From positions 41,325,700 through 41,389,699 of the forward strand of contig CM050648.1 of NCBI GenBank assembly GCA_027574665.1: a DNA stretch of 64,000 nucleotides, written 5' to 3'. Made by a program: the position numbers and the translations under genes. The notes under the pieces are model-generated. The model was not told the DNA's origin. It made no database searches and saw only the letters and a program-made list of their open reading frames with translations. This DNA is from Rhynochetos jubatus. Its lineage: Eukaryota > Chordata > Aves > Eurypygiformes > Rhynochetidae. Numbering within the stretch: position 1 is the first letter of the stretch; every line of letters begins with the position of its first letter. Of the stretch, positions 38,398 through 51,800 are shown piece after piece.

Positions 38398-40821
38398 CTC
38401 CTGTCAATACCTCCTTGTCACCATGGACTACTGCTTGGCTCCTGCTTGAGGGCCACTGAATAGGAATGTTGGATAACTGTGTTGGGTATATTAAAGTGTG
38501 CCTAAGGAACAGTAAGGCCTTCCTTCTCGCCTCAGGTATGAGGTTTTAGAACAGTTTTGAACACAAGAATAATGAAGGACACAAAAACTGGAAAGCAGGA
38601 TGCACTGCAACATACATTTGCCAAAAGTATATCGGGCTAGACTACTCTAGAACCTTTCCTTGGCACTGATTTTTCTAGGTAATGGTAGGGTGTGTGTTTT
38701 ATCTCTAGACTCTGCTAAAAGTAAGAATTAGAGCAGCAGAAACAGAAGGAATAGTAGCAGCATAAAGCACAAGTTCAGTAATCAAAAATTGCTAAAAATT
38801 ACAATCAACAGCTGGAAACAAGAAAAAGACCACGTGCATGTCAGTCTTGACTATGAGCTGCTGTTATGAAGCTCTCTGTGATGGATGTCCTGGGCACAGG
38901 CTATCCCAGGAAGAGAAGAACACATTATGAATGATGAACTTTCAGTAAGCTGGAGATGTGCAACCTTTAAGTCTGTTTGTCAGAGGAAAGAGCAGCAGGA
39001 CTTTTAAACCAGTTGAAGAAAGAAAACCACTAAAAATTTTAAGCCACATTTTCAGCTACTCTAATACCTTCAGTAAAAAAATCAAGATGAAAGCTTGCAC
39101 CTTTCAAGAGGTGCACACTGAAACCATATCATCAAGAAATTGCAGTTTATTCACCAACGTTACTCCTTTGAATCAGCAGGAACGCAACTGTTCAAAATAC
39201 AGATCGGAGGAAGCAACTGTTCATTTTGAGGAATAAGATTTCCACAGCTCACAGAAAACAGCCATCACACTAATGATGGAACACATAACATCAACACGTG
39301 TTACCTGCAGCAGAATCAGCAAGATGAATCAACACCAACGAGTTTATATACCAGTATTCTTTGCCATAGGAGTACAGTCTGCTTTTTATCCTGTGGCAGA
39401 GCTGCAGCACAGTGTAAGAAAAGCTGGTGCCAGCAGAGGGAGGCAGTTGCTCTCCAGGACATGCATCTCCACATTCCCCGATGCACAGTAGGAAGCCAAC
39501 GAGTTTGTTTTTGTGGAAGTGAACTCACCCCTCAGCCATTGTGTAAATGTGGCTTTAAATCAAGCCGTAATTAGATTTTGCTGTATTTAACAAAACCCCT
39601 CTTGTTGCTCCTCTTTTCCAGCTCTAGACAGGAAATAAATGTATTCGTGAAAGAAAAAAGGAAAAAAGTTTATGCCTCTTCCCCGAGCGTGTCCTGGCAT
39701 GCATGCAAAAGTACATACAAAACACAAAACAATAAGCTTACAGGACACTCAATCTTCACATTACACAGAAACACAAAGATCTCTCAGCGGTCCACTGTTA
39801 AATGTCACCTCACTTTTATCAATATTCTGCTTCACCACATTAACCTTGTTAAAAGATACTAACAGTCCAACACTCGGAGTCTAGCTTTTCTGCATAAATT
39901 TAATTTACTTGGCAGAAAACACAAGTGGAAATCCTCTGCTAAAGACTCAGGCAAACTAAGACTGCCACGTATTCATTTTAAGACAGGTCTTTTCTTTCCC
40001 TCTTATTTGAACTATTACGGTCATAGCATTCCCATTTTTAACCAAATAGCTTTATGGCCCCTCACAGCCTTTATACAGACCCTAAAAATAAAACTGTGTT
40101 TTCTTCAAATCCACTTTACTGTAACATATATTGCACAAGGTGGTTTTATTTTGTTCAAGTTCTTTATGGACTAAACTGCATATTTCCACTGCAATATACA
40201 TTGCCATATGAGGATCTGCATCGCAAATAAAGTTAAGAACAGTCAACAGTTTTGATTGCATTTTGACTCCAAAGCTTACAATGAACGTTATGGTGGTGGT
40301 GAAAACAGTGGATACAATGGCAAACTGGTGTCAGGAAGTCAGGGGGACATGCCCAGGGTGAGCACAGCAAGTTAGCAGCTGATTTAAGAACAAAACGTTT
40401 CTGCTCTTAATCTAGACCTTCTTCCCAGTGAGTCAAAACCTACTGATAACTATCTGGTCTTACAAAAGTTTCAGATTCTTTAGAAGAAGTAAGAGAGACC
40501 AACCGCAAATTACTTACTTAGATGCACCCAACCACGGCTTAGGATCCATTAAGTTCTGTAAGTAACTTAACTCATTTTTAGGAGAGTCTGAAAAACATGC
40601 CTTTTCAAAACAAATTTATTTCAAGAACATACACCCTAATACCTTAACTCCCTACATATCTTCTATTATGCTGCAAGTTTTAAGAAACTTAAGACTGGTT
40701 TAGACAACTCAAAGGTAACCTTGCTAAGTCAGTTTGCATTTAATTTCTAAATGAAAAACATCAAGGTAAAAACAAATACTGGGAGCAGATTATCATCCTA
40801 CACCTGTAGGAGAATTCTTAC

Positions 40822-40909
40822 TGGTTTTTGGTTTTTGTGGGTTTTTTGGTTTGTTGTTGGGTTTTGGTGTTTGTTTTTTGTTTTCTTTTTTTTTTTTTTT
40901 TTTTTTTTA
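40822..40909. repeat. Long T/G-rich tract ending in poly(T)
   Basis: About 60 bases of T runs broken by G (GGTTTTTG, GGGTTTTTTGG, TTGTTGTTGGG) end in about 23 consecutive T residues. It is compatible with a decayed poly(A) tail read on the minus strand. No retroposed body is recognisable beside it, so it is called as simple sequence. Confidence 0.9.
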
Positions 40910-41109
40910 AATAGCCACTCATAGTTCTTCCTGAAGGCAGGATAATGAAGTTTGGTTCAGTACAGATCCAAAAATGACAATTCAAATTTCTTAGTATGTG
41001 CACAGTTGCTGCTTCTGAAATTGTAAGTCACCTGAGCAAAAGCTCACAGGAATTCAGCATCCAAATTCTTACTGTATTTCTACTGATACAAAAAGTTTAA
41101 AGTTAAACA

Positions 41110-41150
41110 TAAAAAAAAAAAAACCCACCAAAAAACCCCACCAAACCCTA
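41110..41150. repeat. Poly(A) and A/C-rich simple tract
   Basis: A poly(A) run of 13 is followed by CCCACC, AAAAAACCCCACC and AAACCC units. It is low-complexity A/C sequence with no associated element. Confidence 0.85.
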
Positions 41151-41747
41151 AATTTGCCATATAACCAAAGAGGCTATAGGTATGTTTATTTTCACCCGTG
41201 GGCTTTGACCCCTAGAAAACCAAGAGTTTGGGGTTTTTTTCTTCTGAAAGTCTGAGAATTGGCACAGTATAGTACCATGATCCACAACTGTGTGAAACAT
41301 TATGAATATTAATGTCTAACCAAGACAGCAACTCAAAAAAAAAAAAAGGGGGAGAAATCCCCCAAGGCACGTAACCAATGGTATGGTGCCATAACTAGGA
41401 GAGGGGAGTTTCTACGCTGACTCCTGAAGTGGAAGCATACAATAGGATTAGGCTTATCTTATTTGTTGCTTAACAGCAAGACAGCATTCTCCTGACAACA
41501 TTTTGTTTCCAGCAGGACTCAAACTCCAAGTAAGAGTTGTTCTTAAAATAAAGTAGCAATAGCTATGTTTGGCAGAGCTGGAACCAAGAGGACAACCAAA
41601 CACCCAAACTAATTTATTCAGGTTTGACTCAAGAGGAAAAACTAAATTTCAGGCTAGATAAAAATAAGACACAACATACTCAAAGAAGCTTCAAGACTAC
41701 TGTTTTTAGGTCATGCCCTGTACTTTTTCCTGCCTTTCAATTCATAC

Positions 41748-41926
41748 CTAGTAAGGTCAGAACATAAAGTGGCTTCCACCGTGGCATTTGAATTCAGATT
41801 ATTCCCTGCACAGTAATTAGTGTCTTTCTTCTCCTCACTTGCATACTGTTTTGCTGCTCTGAGAATGTTATTTGTATTCATTCCTTTCTGAGAAGATTTT
41901 TTTAATCCCTTCAAAGTACCAGCATC
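41748..41926 (-). CDS. Candidate internal exon, weak acceptor (unidentified)
   Basis: On the minus strand, 179 bases lie between a weak acceptor (AATGTTTAG, poor pyrimidine tract) and a fair donor (ACTAG|GTATGA). The frame begins DAGTLKGLKKSSQKGMNTNN, continues ILRAAKQYASEEKKDTNYCA, and ends with LCSDLT plus two bases. It is hydrophilic, Lys/Asn/Ser-rich and looks like a disordered or helical linker. AT-rich DNA favours such residues by chance, so this is weak evidence. The phase-0 start matches the phase-0 end of the upstream candidate exon at 46,580-46,710. No family is recognised. Confidence 0.2.
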
Positions 41927-42324
41927 CTAAACATTGCTATCTCATGCTCCATGAACTTTAGTGCTATAAGCGTTTCTTTCCTTTGTAACAACTTCATTAC
42001 AGTGTTTATACAGGAAAACAGAGCTCGTACTGTAACCGTGCAAAGCAAATACGTTGTAGTAAATGTAAGCTTTATTCAAAGTGTAGCTTTAGAAGTGTTT
42101 ATGGCATACTCCAGCCTGGACTGCCAGTGGTAGTGGAGGGAAAAAAACAAAAGGAAAACTAAGAGACAGACCTCTCACACTAACAAGAATTTTGGAACAG
42201 TCAAACTGAAAAGCTATGGGTTAAATGTATTGACAAAATGTGTCGGAAGTGTTTGTTGAAGTCAGCTGCATTTCAGTTCCAGATAGATAGTCTGAGTAGA
42301 AATGGTTGAACATTGGAAAAATAT

Positions 42325-42363
42325 TACACACACCCCCCCCCCCCCCCAAAAAAAAGAAGGGGC
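42325..42363. repeat. (AC)n-C15-A8 homopolymer tract
   Basis: A short ACACAC run leads into about 15 consecutive C residues and then 8 A residues. Long poly(C) is rare in vertebrate DNA and error-prone to sequence, so the exact length is uncertain. Confidence 0.9.
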
Positions 42364-45297
42364 AGGGGGGAAATGTGTCTCTTTCTTATTCTAAATATTT
42401 GTACGTTGTTCTTTATAAAACCCTTCCTTGAAAGAATATTGGGGAGCAGTACCTTTGGTCATTTGGTATTCTGCAAAATGGAAGCCAGGGAGAAATTTAT
42501 AACTGTACAGACACTAAAGATCCAGATTTGTCACTGACTATGTGACACTAATGCCGAGGTGTTTTGTCCATCTTCAGGAAGCATTTCAGAAAATGAACTT
42601 AAGCTACTCAAAATTTCTTGGCAGTATCTAATATCCGAAATCTCTATTATGTTTAAGTTAGCAGCTACTGGGTATAAGATGTCTTCAATGTTGATAGGAA
42701 ACAATCATCACACTGTTACTGTATGCCCTCCCACACTGCTATCAAAAAAGGCTTTGTAGCAGAATATACATTCAATACCACTTAAAAATTAAATTTAAAA
42801 TCATACTGTAAAATATTCAGTAGTTTGCAAATTTACAAAATTGTTTTAAAGAATGTTTGAAACTGTACTGAAATTCAGGCCTGTAAATCTGCTGCTTTCA
42901 CCATTTTCCTCCAGATAAGCATAATCGTTAATATTTGTAATTTGGATTCACGTATTTCTCCATCTCACATGGTAGCCTTTTCAAAGACTATAATACAGCT
43001 ACCAGCAACAGTGCTCTCCATTTTTAACGTATTTATTATCACCTTCTCCATCCTCTCAAGGACAAAAACCAGTCTAAAACCCCTCCAACTCCATACTCCT
43101 GTACAACTCAAATCCTCTTTTTTTTCTTTGCTAACCCACTGCATCCTGACCTACCTCTGCAAAAGGGCCTCAATTCCTCTACATCATCTTTTCAAGCTAT
43201 TTATTCATCATGAGACTTAAGTATATGGGAGAGAAAAATGGTTAGAGTAAGAAACCTGGAAAAAAGTTACTTGACAAATGGAAGTAGAAATTTTCTTTAA
43301 AAAAAAAAAAGATGAAATGTATGTCTGGCAAGCTAGCAGGCAGCTATCAAATCATGATTTCCCTTCTGGTAGGAGTTAACACAACCAGCACACAGACCAC
43401 CAGTGAGGGACTTCCCAAGGAAACAGAGCACCTGGAGAGAAAAGCAGCATCAGGGACCCCATCCTCAGGGTTATTTTAGAAAAGAATTTCTGCCAGAAGT
43501 AAAGCACTTAAGCAAGACTGAAATCCCATTAAGGAAGAAAATGAGGAGAGAAACACCAACCGCCTCTTACAGTATATAGTTTAAATAATGTCAATGCTAT
43601 TAGTGAGGACAGCAGGGAACAGGAAAGGAAACACAGGCATAAAAGTGTGTACTACAAAAACCTGTACTGTTGGTTTCACTTCTTCAGAAAAAAAAAAAAA
43701 AAATAGTTCTCATTTAATTTTTTTGACTGAGCCGAAACAACTCGGTTGCATTTTACCTCCTCCAGCAGGAGAAAATGGAAGAACATTTATTGTTTAGAGC
43801 TGCTTCTGTACCAAGTGGAAAATTATTGTGCTAGCCCTCAACACTCCCATTGAATGAAGGCTTTTTTTTCGTTTGGTTTTGGAAAAAAAATAAGACTCCA
43901 CTGAAAGGCAGACATGGCATGTACATAGAACTGCATTTGCTGTTATCACTGCCACTGAGCTAAGTACTTTAATTCAGAAATTGCAGAAAATAACTGAATA
44001 ATTTGAGAAAAAAAATCATAAGCAGACTGAACTTGCTATTTTGAAATTCCAACCTAGTATTAACGGCAGCAAGACAGAAAAAAAAGCCATGAATAAAATC
44101 CAACACCGTAACAACTCAGAGATGCAGCGATGCCCGTACAAATCAAGAATCATCATTGGTTTGCGGTACAGAAGTTAACATTTGAATGCAGCTGGATCGC
44201 AGTCAACTAGCCAGCTCCCACAGCAGCACCTTCAAGCCATATCGATTTCTGCGGAAGAAAGGCACCGTAAATCTGCTTGGGCAGCATTGCGTCATTCTTT
44301 TGGTTGGCTTGAAGAAGTAAATTAAATGTTTTCCATTAGTATGGTAAAGAAGCTATACAATTTTGTTTTTATTTCAAATACAGTCTCAAGTTACGGAACA
44401 CTTTAGCTAACTCTGTGGCAAGGACTACATGTTTCATGTTTGTAAAGCCAGCAATTCAAGCTTATGTGAAAGCAGATGTGTATGCTGCAAAGTTCCCAGG
44501 GCTGTGGAGTTGGTTTGTTGGTTGTTTTTGTTGGTGTTTTTTTTTTTTAATGCATTGCTGCTTATTAGAAAAAGGCCCTGCTTTTCAGTTAAACCATAGA
44601 ATACACTGCAGCAAAAACAACACTCTTGCAGAGAAGAGAGGAGAGGGGGAGAACAAATGGGGTGGGACCAGAAGGAAAGTTTAAGGGAGTAAAAACCACA
44701 CACAGAGCAGTGTATGAGCAGTGCTGTAGAACAAAGAGCAGCACAGTTCTGAGAAGCAATAAGCATAATATTACTTGAGGTAACAAGAACTCCTTGATCA
44801 ATTATTCATATAATTTACAACAACAGTTACAGCTGCATCAATGAAAAAAAGAAACTAGGGCAAATATAAAATCTTCTCAGCTATGAAGTGCCCTTGATTT
44901 TCACCAGAACATTTGGCTGGCTGATATCATGTGTTTCTGTTTAGCAACACACTCCTCCAACAAGAAACGAGACAGAAAGGCACAGAACAAACTGCCTTGC
45001 AGGAAGTAGTGACAGCCTTCCAGGCTGCATTTCAATCCCAGACACTGTGCATCACCAAAGCTGGCAGTACCTTACACTTCTGTACATGAATCCCAACCAC
45101 CACCACTGCACTCAGGTACGTGCACGCACCCAATGGGATTATGCAAATACCTTCTATGAAGTCTTTACTCTCTCAACCTGTAAAATTGCACTTTTAAAAT
45201 AACATTCAGAACAAATACTCCATTTCTTTTAGCGCATGGTTATCACAACATTTGTTTCACATGCTCCTAAAGTAAACATAATAAAACAGTAAGGAGA

Positions 45298-45333
45298 GAA
45301 ATATTTCTGGATTGGGAAATATTTCTGGATTCT
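45298..45333. repeat. 18-bp tandem duplication
   Basis: GAAATATTTCTGGATT is repeated at an 18-base spacing, with the copies ending GG and CT. It is a recent-looking short duplication with no evident function. Confidence 0.85.
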
Positions 45334-46579
45334 ATTTTTCTCTCCATTTTGAAATCACTGTATGATCACCATGAGGTTTTCTGCTCTGTCAAAGTCTCAA
45401 TACAGTACCCTCACTTGTTTCATACAGCCTTGCTGTATTGTTTGTTGGAGACACAGTTGAAACTGAATTCAAAAAAGTGAGAAGCAGGGAGAAAGGGATG
45501 AGTTGGCCTAACTGCTTGTTGGTCTTACTCCCAGGCACGTACAACAAATCATAAGGGCAGGTATGTGGTGAAACGATGACCTTGCAAATGGGGAAACCCA
45601 TGCCAATTTTGATTATACTCTACTGATGTTAGGACATTGAACTTTGGTCTAGTTCAGAGCCCTAATTCCAGTCTAAATTAGAAAGATCAATAAAGGATTA
45701 ATAAGAAAAATCTGCAATTCTTCTCTGATTAATCAAGGAACATTTATCTAAGGAACCTTCCAACAACGAAGTTAACACCTCGCAACAGCTATTTCAAAAA
45801 CTGCAGAAGTTGTCAGACCTTTAGAAAGACCTACATTTAATCTTGAAGAGATCTGTAGAAAACATTTCCATTACTACTCACTTTTTTTTCAGCCAACTCT
45901 CCACACAAAGTTCAATTAATCTTGTCAGTATGAAGGAAAGATTCTGCATATATCATCACGACATTCAAAACCCTGGCTACCTAACAAAACCACAGTATAG
46001 TCATATCTCCCTAAGTGCCTGGGTCTGTAGCCCTGATAGGTTCAACAAAGTTCTGGGGGTCACATTTCTTTTTCATCCACCAGCATTTGTCCTTTACAAG
46101 CAAGGAGGAGTTCTGGATGACCATACTAAGAAATAATTATAGTGCTGGTAAACAGAAATTGATCATATGCAAACCTCACTCTCCCATCACTGAAGACATC
46201 CGAGAGTGTTTCCATATATTTGTGGCCACTTGAAGCGAGCTCTGAGTGCGACAGTTAAAGTGGGATACATTTCTAAAAACAGAGCATGCTGTAAGAGCTC
46301 TGAAACAGCCTGTTCCCTTGTCAACAAAGAACTGCGGATGTATCTTTCCACTAATATTATAAGGAATTACTTCTGGCTCTAACCAACAGTGCACTATATC
46401 GTTTCTTCCCCCTTTCCCCAGCCTTTGCTACGACATTTGTACCAGGTAGCAAGCAGCAATACACACAAAAGAAGGAGAAAGCTCAGAGATGCATGTGTGT
46501 TTATTTAGTACTAAAAGAAAACCTTATTTTGAAAATTGTATCAGACACGTCAAGTCGCTTGAAAAATTAAACTCTTTAC

Positions 46580-46710
46580 CTTGATGTAAGATTGTTGAGC
46601 TCCTGCTAAGGCCGCCCCACCAGTTTGGAGGCCTTCACCTTTAGCAGACGTCTCCAGGCGGAGGCAGGTCTCTTCACTCTGGAAATCCCAGCGGCTCCTT
46701 CCAGCAGTGC
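46580..46710 (-). CDS. Strong candidate internal exon (unidentified protein or lncRNA)
   Basis: On the minus strand a strong acceptor (CCTTCCCTGTTGCTGTGTCTCCAG, given here in full only as positions 46,711-46,734) is followed by 131 bases and the strong donor ATCAAG|GTAAAG. The block is GC-richer than its flanks and retains several CpGs. One frame is open throughout: two bases, then TAGRSRWDFQSEETCLRLET, then SAKGEGLQTGGAALAGAQQS, then YIK, ending in phase 0. Its entry phase exactly fits the candidate exon at 47,171-47,243, which leaves one base over; the joined codon is Gly. The peptide is Ala/Gly/Gln-rich, without a recognised domain. A spliced non-coding RNA is the main alternative. Confidence 0.42.
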
Positions 46711-47170
46711 CTGGAGACACAGCAACAGGGAAGGCATTTAGCTTCATCATCATATGGCAAAGACACAGTTTTAGGGCAGGCAACAAGCATCCTTTTAGGT
46801 CGAACCTTTTGGCTTGAACAACCTAAATTTCAGAAATCAGAAACGTATGTCATCTTTCAGAGAATGAAAGGGTGCAAAGAGGTGTAAGAGCTACTGAACA
46901 AGCACGCAGTCAGCTGTAGATGTTTTCTAGCATTTATATTGCTAATCCTACCGACATGATCTCCAAGCTCTGAAATTTAACAGGTGACCTACAGGTATCA
47001 ATTCCGAGTTGCTCTCATCTCATTATTTTCCCCATACTGAAACTGCTCAGAGATATGCTTTGGGAATGCTTCAGAGCAAAGAGCAGAAGCAGCAAGACAT
47101 CATCTTCTCGGGGGAGTCACAGAGTGCTGTGCGACTGCAAGCGAGAAGCCCAGCCTGCCAGCCACCTTAC

Positions 47171-47243
47171 CTCCCCACGCGTGACCTCCACCAGCTGACA
47201 AAGCAGCCCTCGTTAAATATGCACTCCAGAACACTGGATTTCG
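47171..47243 (-). CDS. Strong candidate internal exon, upstream partner
   Basis: On the minus strand a T-rich tract ending TTTGAATTTTTCTGAG serves as a strong acceptor. It is followed by 73 bases and an excellent donor, GGGGAG|GTAAGG. The frame reads RNPVFWSAYLTRAALSAGGG then HAWG and leaves one base. That base joins in phase with the candidate exon about 460 bases downstream at 46,580-46,710. Two adjacent blocks with good signals on both sides and matching phase are unlikely, though not impossible, in random intron. The sequence keeps CpGs. No protein family is recognised, and the peptide could be the accidental translation of a lncRNA. No first exon or promoter was found upstream. Confidence 0.38.
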
Positions 47244-48852
47244 CTCAGAAAAATTCAAAATAAAAATCCTTAAACTCCACTATCAGAAGGGAAGAATAAT
47301 GAGACTGCCTTTCTGAAATGAAGGCACTGCTGCTTCTTACATGCAAAACAGCCATACAGAATTTTGTAGGTTACAAGATGTGACCTAAATCCCTGTTTAG
47401 GTTTATGTTCTTTTTCTCAACATGCCACCTGAGGTAAAATCAGCTCTAATCATAATACTCTGAAGAAAAGTACTTGGGTACCTAAGATTTCTGGGGTTTG
47501 GTTTCATTTGACACGCTTTTGTCAAATTATTTACTGGCACAGCAGCTCCTTTTAAGCAAACATTTCTGAGCAGTTTCAAATTATTTTAATTTTCTAATCA
47601 TTTATTCACTCTAGAAACAAGACTGCAATCAGGTTACAGATCGCATGATGAAACACAGGGTTCCTTTACCAAAACCTTAAAAACAGGAAAGTTGCTTAAG
47701 CACAAATTCAAGAGAACAGTCGCCTCATACAGTTCACACACCAAACGGGCAGCAAAAGGTCAGGTGTCAATTACTCTGCGTTTCACCACACCTAATCTTT
47801 GGGGAACCTGTCTGAGTTCAGATCTTAACATTAGACCACCTAAGATGAGGCTTCATTTATGTTGGGTGGGTGGACGGCGGTTCGTCCTGGAGACTGGCTG
47901 CCTTTGTTGCTAGTTCGCGTTGTACTGCTGCTTCAAAGGAGGGATTTCAGAGACAGATGGGCACCTTCATGTAAGTGCTTATAAATTAGAAAAAACAAGA
48001 AGTTGAAGGCATAAGCATATTCAGAATGATGTAGGCATTACAGCTACTCATTTATTATGGGACTGCTGTAGTATTGTTATTTTGGTATTTGGTAAAAGAA
48101 GGAAAAAACCCAGCATTTTAAAAATATGGGATTAAAAAGAAATAGATTTTTACCAACCTTGCCTTGTTTAGTACAACCACAAAGTCCAACAACAGATTAC
48201 TAACCAAAACCACACTCTTGTGTTATTCCAAATTATTCCAATATTCCAAATTACTGTATTTTAAACAGTAACTCTGAACTCAAACTCCTTTCAGTCTCAA
48301 AACTACAGCAACTTTGCAAGCAAAAGGATGGCAGTAACTTATAGTTCAAGAACCCTGTAAGCTTGCATTCAGCAAGTCAGAAGGGAAGAAAAAAGGGAAC
48401 ATCGCCATTGAATGCAGCTAGTAAGTCTGTTCCAGCCAAGTTTCTTGGACAACAGCTTAAGCGAGTTCAAGTATAAGCACTTTACATGTCCAAGTTGAGT
48501 GATGCTTACAACTATCAACTGGTCTGGGCAGAAGACACCCCCAAAACCCCTAGAAGGCTGCTAGATGTACTGCTTAAAAAGAAAAACTTGTGACAAATTA
48601 CATGAGGGGGGAAAAGTTTGTATCTTTTGTGCAGGAAAACACTGAGATTGACAAATTCGTCCCCTTCTGTTCTGTTGAAATTGGAGTGTCTTGCTTTCTG
48701 CTTCCCCACTAAGTTGTTGGTTTAGAGTCTGCAAAGAAAATGGGTTGTAGCTCCCAAATTTACATCTGTTGCCAGTAATGTTACCAGTCGCCTATGGGAA
48801 ATATGTATCACTGAGTCGAATATATTCATGGTTAAAGAAGGAAGTATGGTAT

Positions 48853-48877
48853 GAGTGTGTGTGTGTATATATATATG
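48853..48877. repeat. (TG)n(TA)n microsatellite
   Basis: About six TG units are followed by about six TA units. It is a short perfect compound dinucleotide repeat and probably polymorphic. Confidence 0.9.
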
Positions 48878-51800
48878 GTAGCTGCACAGTTGTCAGTCAG
48901 CTTCTCTGAGGCACTCAAAACTGTACTTCAAAAATAGTTTTTAATGAAACTGTTTTGTATTTATAGACTACATCCTGAGTTTCAGCCTTTATCCAACAAG
49001 CTGGAGCCTTTTATGACACACATAATTTCCTGCTTCGCTGTCCAGTATCAACAAGTCTTTGGGCTTTCTTTGTAAAAAGCGTTTTCATCCTATGTTCCTC
49101 CTCTCTTCCTAAGTACAAAATCAAAGTTTTAGGACTTACAAAAATACACATCTCAATGAAGAGAAGCCAAACCTAATTCAGAAGGATCCGTGAATGAATG
49201 GGCTTCTTATTCTAACAATCCCAAAGGCACTGAGTGAAACCTTCAAACCTCACTCGAGTCTACCCTGAGGTTTCCATAATCCAAACTAAAGTCTTTAAAA
49301 ATGTAGGATTTCTTGACAAAGAACTAAGCTGATATGGAAACTCAGCAGCAGACGATTAAGCATTTGATAACTTGATACTTTGATACGGCGTTACCTTAAA
49401 TCGCTGTCACTGGGGAGAAACTGAAGTCAGGAAACTGAAACTAAGCAGCTCGAAGAACCTAGCTACTCAAATAAGATACACTTTCTGTGCCAAAAGAGCT
49501 ATGAATGTTTTCTGCAGCCAAACACAGCACAGATCCTGAGAGAGAATGAAGTTATTTAACAAAGCATATGAAGCATAGGAGATCTCAGCCATATATATAA
49601 TGAGAAACAAGGAAAATGTTTACCAATGGGTATTGTGGGAAAAAAAAAAAAAAAATCAGCCTGTTTAATGCAGACCCTAAATCCCTAAATTTTCCCAGGC
49701 AGAAGGTGCTGAGCCATTACTTTCACATCTCTACAGCTTTCAGGTAAAAAGCTCACAAACATAAATTGGAAGGTGTAGTCAATTTAGAGAACATGATTTT
49801 CAGAAACATTAATTAGTGGAATTTTGTTAGGAAGAGACCATATTCACTAATTCTGGCAGTTTCTACTCCTGCAGACAGGCATGTTTTCATCGAAAACAGT
49901 AATAAAACTAGGCTGTAATCTGCTCACTTGTTCAGCATTAACACACTGAAAACATGGAGGAATCAAAGAAATCCAAAAAAAGTCAGAAGTCAGGCTTCTC
50001 ACAATTCATGTGACCATGTTCACACTTCACACAGTGTTACAGTATTACTGTATATTACTTTGCTGGCAAAGAAATGCATAAGTATCTTCAATATTGGAGG
50101 TTTTACTTCTAAGCTGGAAATCTTTCACATCTTCTGATTTTATACACAGCTGTTAAAAAATTCACTCCAACTCAGACCAAAAATAAATGAATTTCATCAC
50201 AAAGTAGGACACCTATAAGAAGTTAAGAACAACCTCACTCACCACAAGGTTTGACAATAATACTGCTAATTTTCCCAAGCAAGAGTTACATCAACTGGAC
50301 AACAGGCAGGTAGAAACATCTTTAAAAGTCTCACAGTTTCACTACCAATAGTCTTGCAGCACTAGAAGGCTCTGGATCAGCAGAGCCACTATATACTGTC
50401 AGGGAAAGTTACAGTACATTTACAGAAGCAGGAGGTACATTAATCTTCTAAATGTTAATTACACTGACAGAAAGCTTCAATTAGAAGCAGATTATCAAGT
50501 CCAGCACACTATTATTTTTGTTTGCTGGTTTGTAGGTATGTTTTTCAAACATACATACATAAGAGAAAGGATAAAAAGCAGAATTTTGTTTTATTGTGAT
50601 TAGTTTTCATTTAAGCTTTGTATCAGTTACGGATTAAGCACTCCGTGTGCACGGAAATACACACATCAGGTACAGACAAGCTGTCATGTTATGATCCACT
50701 TGCACTGTTGCACCACTTATCAGGAAAAGAAAACAGAGTCCTTAATGCAATCCAAAGATTCCTTACAAAATCAAAGCTTCTATCCTTCCAACCTTTCTCA
50801 CTGGACTTCTTACAAGCTCATAAAGGTAATGCTAAAATATGCATTTATTCTAGGAACTTTTTAATAGAAGTCTAGCACTTTTCTGGAATGATTCACAAAC
50901 AGTCATTGAAGTATAATAAAAAGAAGAACATAGAAAAACAGGTTTTCTGGCAAGCACGCTACCTGGTTCTGCAGGAGAGGCTTTCTTTGTCTAGAACTAG
51001 AAAATGAATGAAAATTAGTATAGACATCATGATGGAAATAATTAGGGTTCTTAAGTATCAGTGGGCAGCCCAGCAGGACTCCAAAGAGAAGCAAAGAGAG
51101 ATGGCATGTCTCTTGAGGAAGAAAGAAACTGTCTAGGAGGGCAATGGAAGGCAGGGAAATTACAGTACGTGAACAAAGCAGCAGTATGGACAGACCGGAT
51201 GGGTTTCCATCCTGCCACTCTCTGTGCACCTCAGAAAAAACAATCAGATGCCAAGAAAACTAACAACAAAAAAGCAGTCAGATTTAGGTCTGTTAAGACA
51301 AACAGCTAAGACAGGTAGCTTTCTAAGAAGATGGATGCAGCTGCCGTGAGGCACCATTCCTTCAAAAAACTCCACTGAGCAGCATCAGATGACTGAAAGT
51401 ACTCCCCAGCTGAAAGCACGCCCCCAGTTCAAGAGGTACTGACTAAAAACTGCAACTGGGAATTGATGAACTGAGTTTATATGCTAATGTACCATCTACC
51501 ACACTCAGTTTCGGTTAATATATGCCTCTTGGCAAGGGACTTCAGAAAGTCTGTATACTTGTGAACATTCCTGGGTTCGATGACAACAGCCGAGGTAAGA
51601 GTTGAAAGGAAGGCCATGAAACAGCAAGGAAAACAAGCTATATGACCAAAAGCAAGTATAATGATTTAAGCGACAGAAGAAGATAGCCTTAAGAAGGGGC
51701 CTGGTACCATGATTTATTTTAAGTAAATATGACCAGGAAATTCAATCAGAACATCGTATTTAAGTTTTCCCTGTGAAAGGGAATAGAAAAATACCACATC

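Larger units (their letters stand above)
38400..41740. other. Unique non-coding DNA with simple repeats
   Basis: AT-rich sequence with no supported gene. The only distinct structures are the long T-rich tract at 40,822-40,909 and the A/C-rich tract at 41,110-41,150. Confidence 0.6.
41930..46570. other. Unique non-coding DNA
   Basis: No gene or transposon is recognised. Contents are a C15/A8 tract at 42,325-42,363, poly(A) runs near 43,300 and 43,690, and an 18-base tandem duplication at 45,298. Open frames here are short and unsupported by splice sites. Confidence 0.6.

Noticed and set aside
51570-51600. GGGTTCGATGAC, resembling a tRNA B-box
   Set aside because: The box does not match GGTTCGANNCC, and no A-box, acceptor stem or anticodon arm lies at the right distance upstream.
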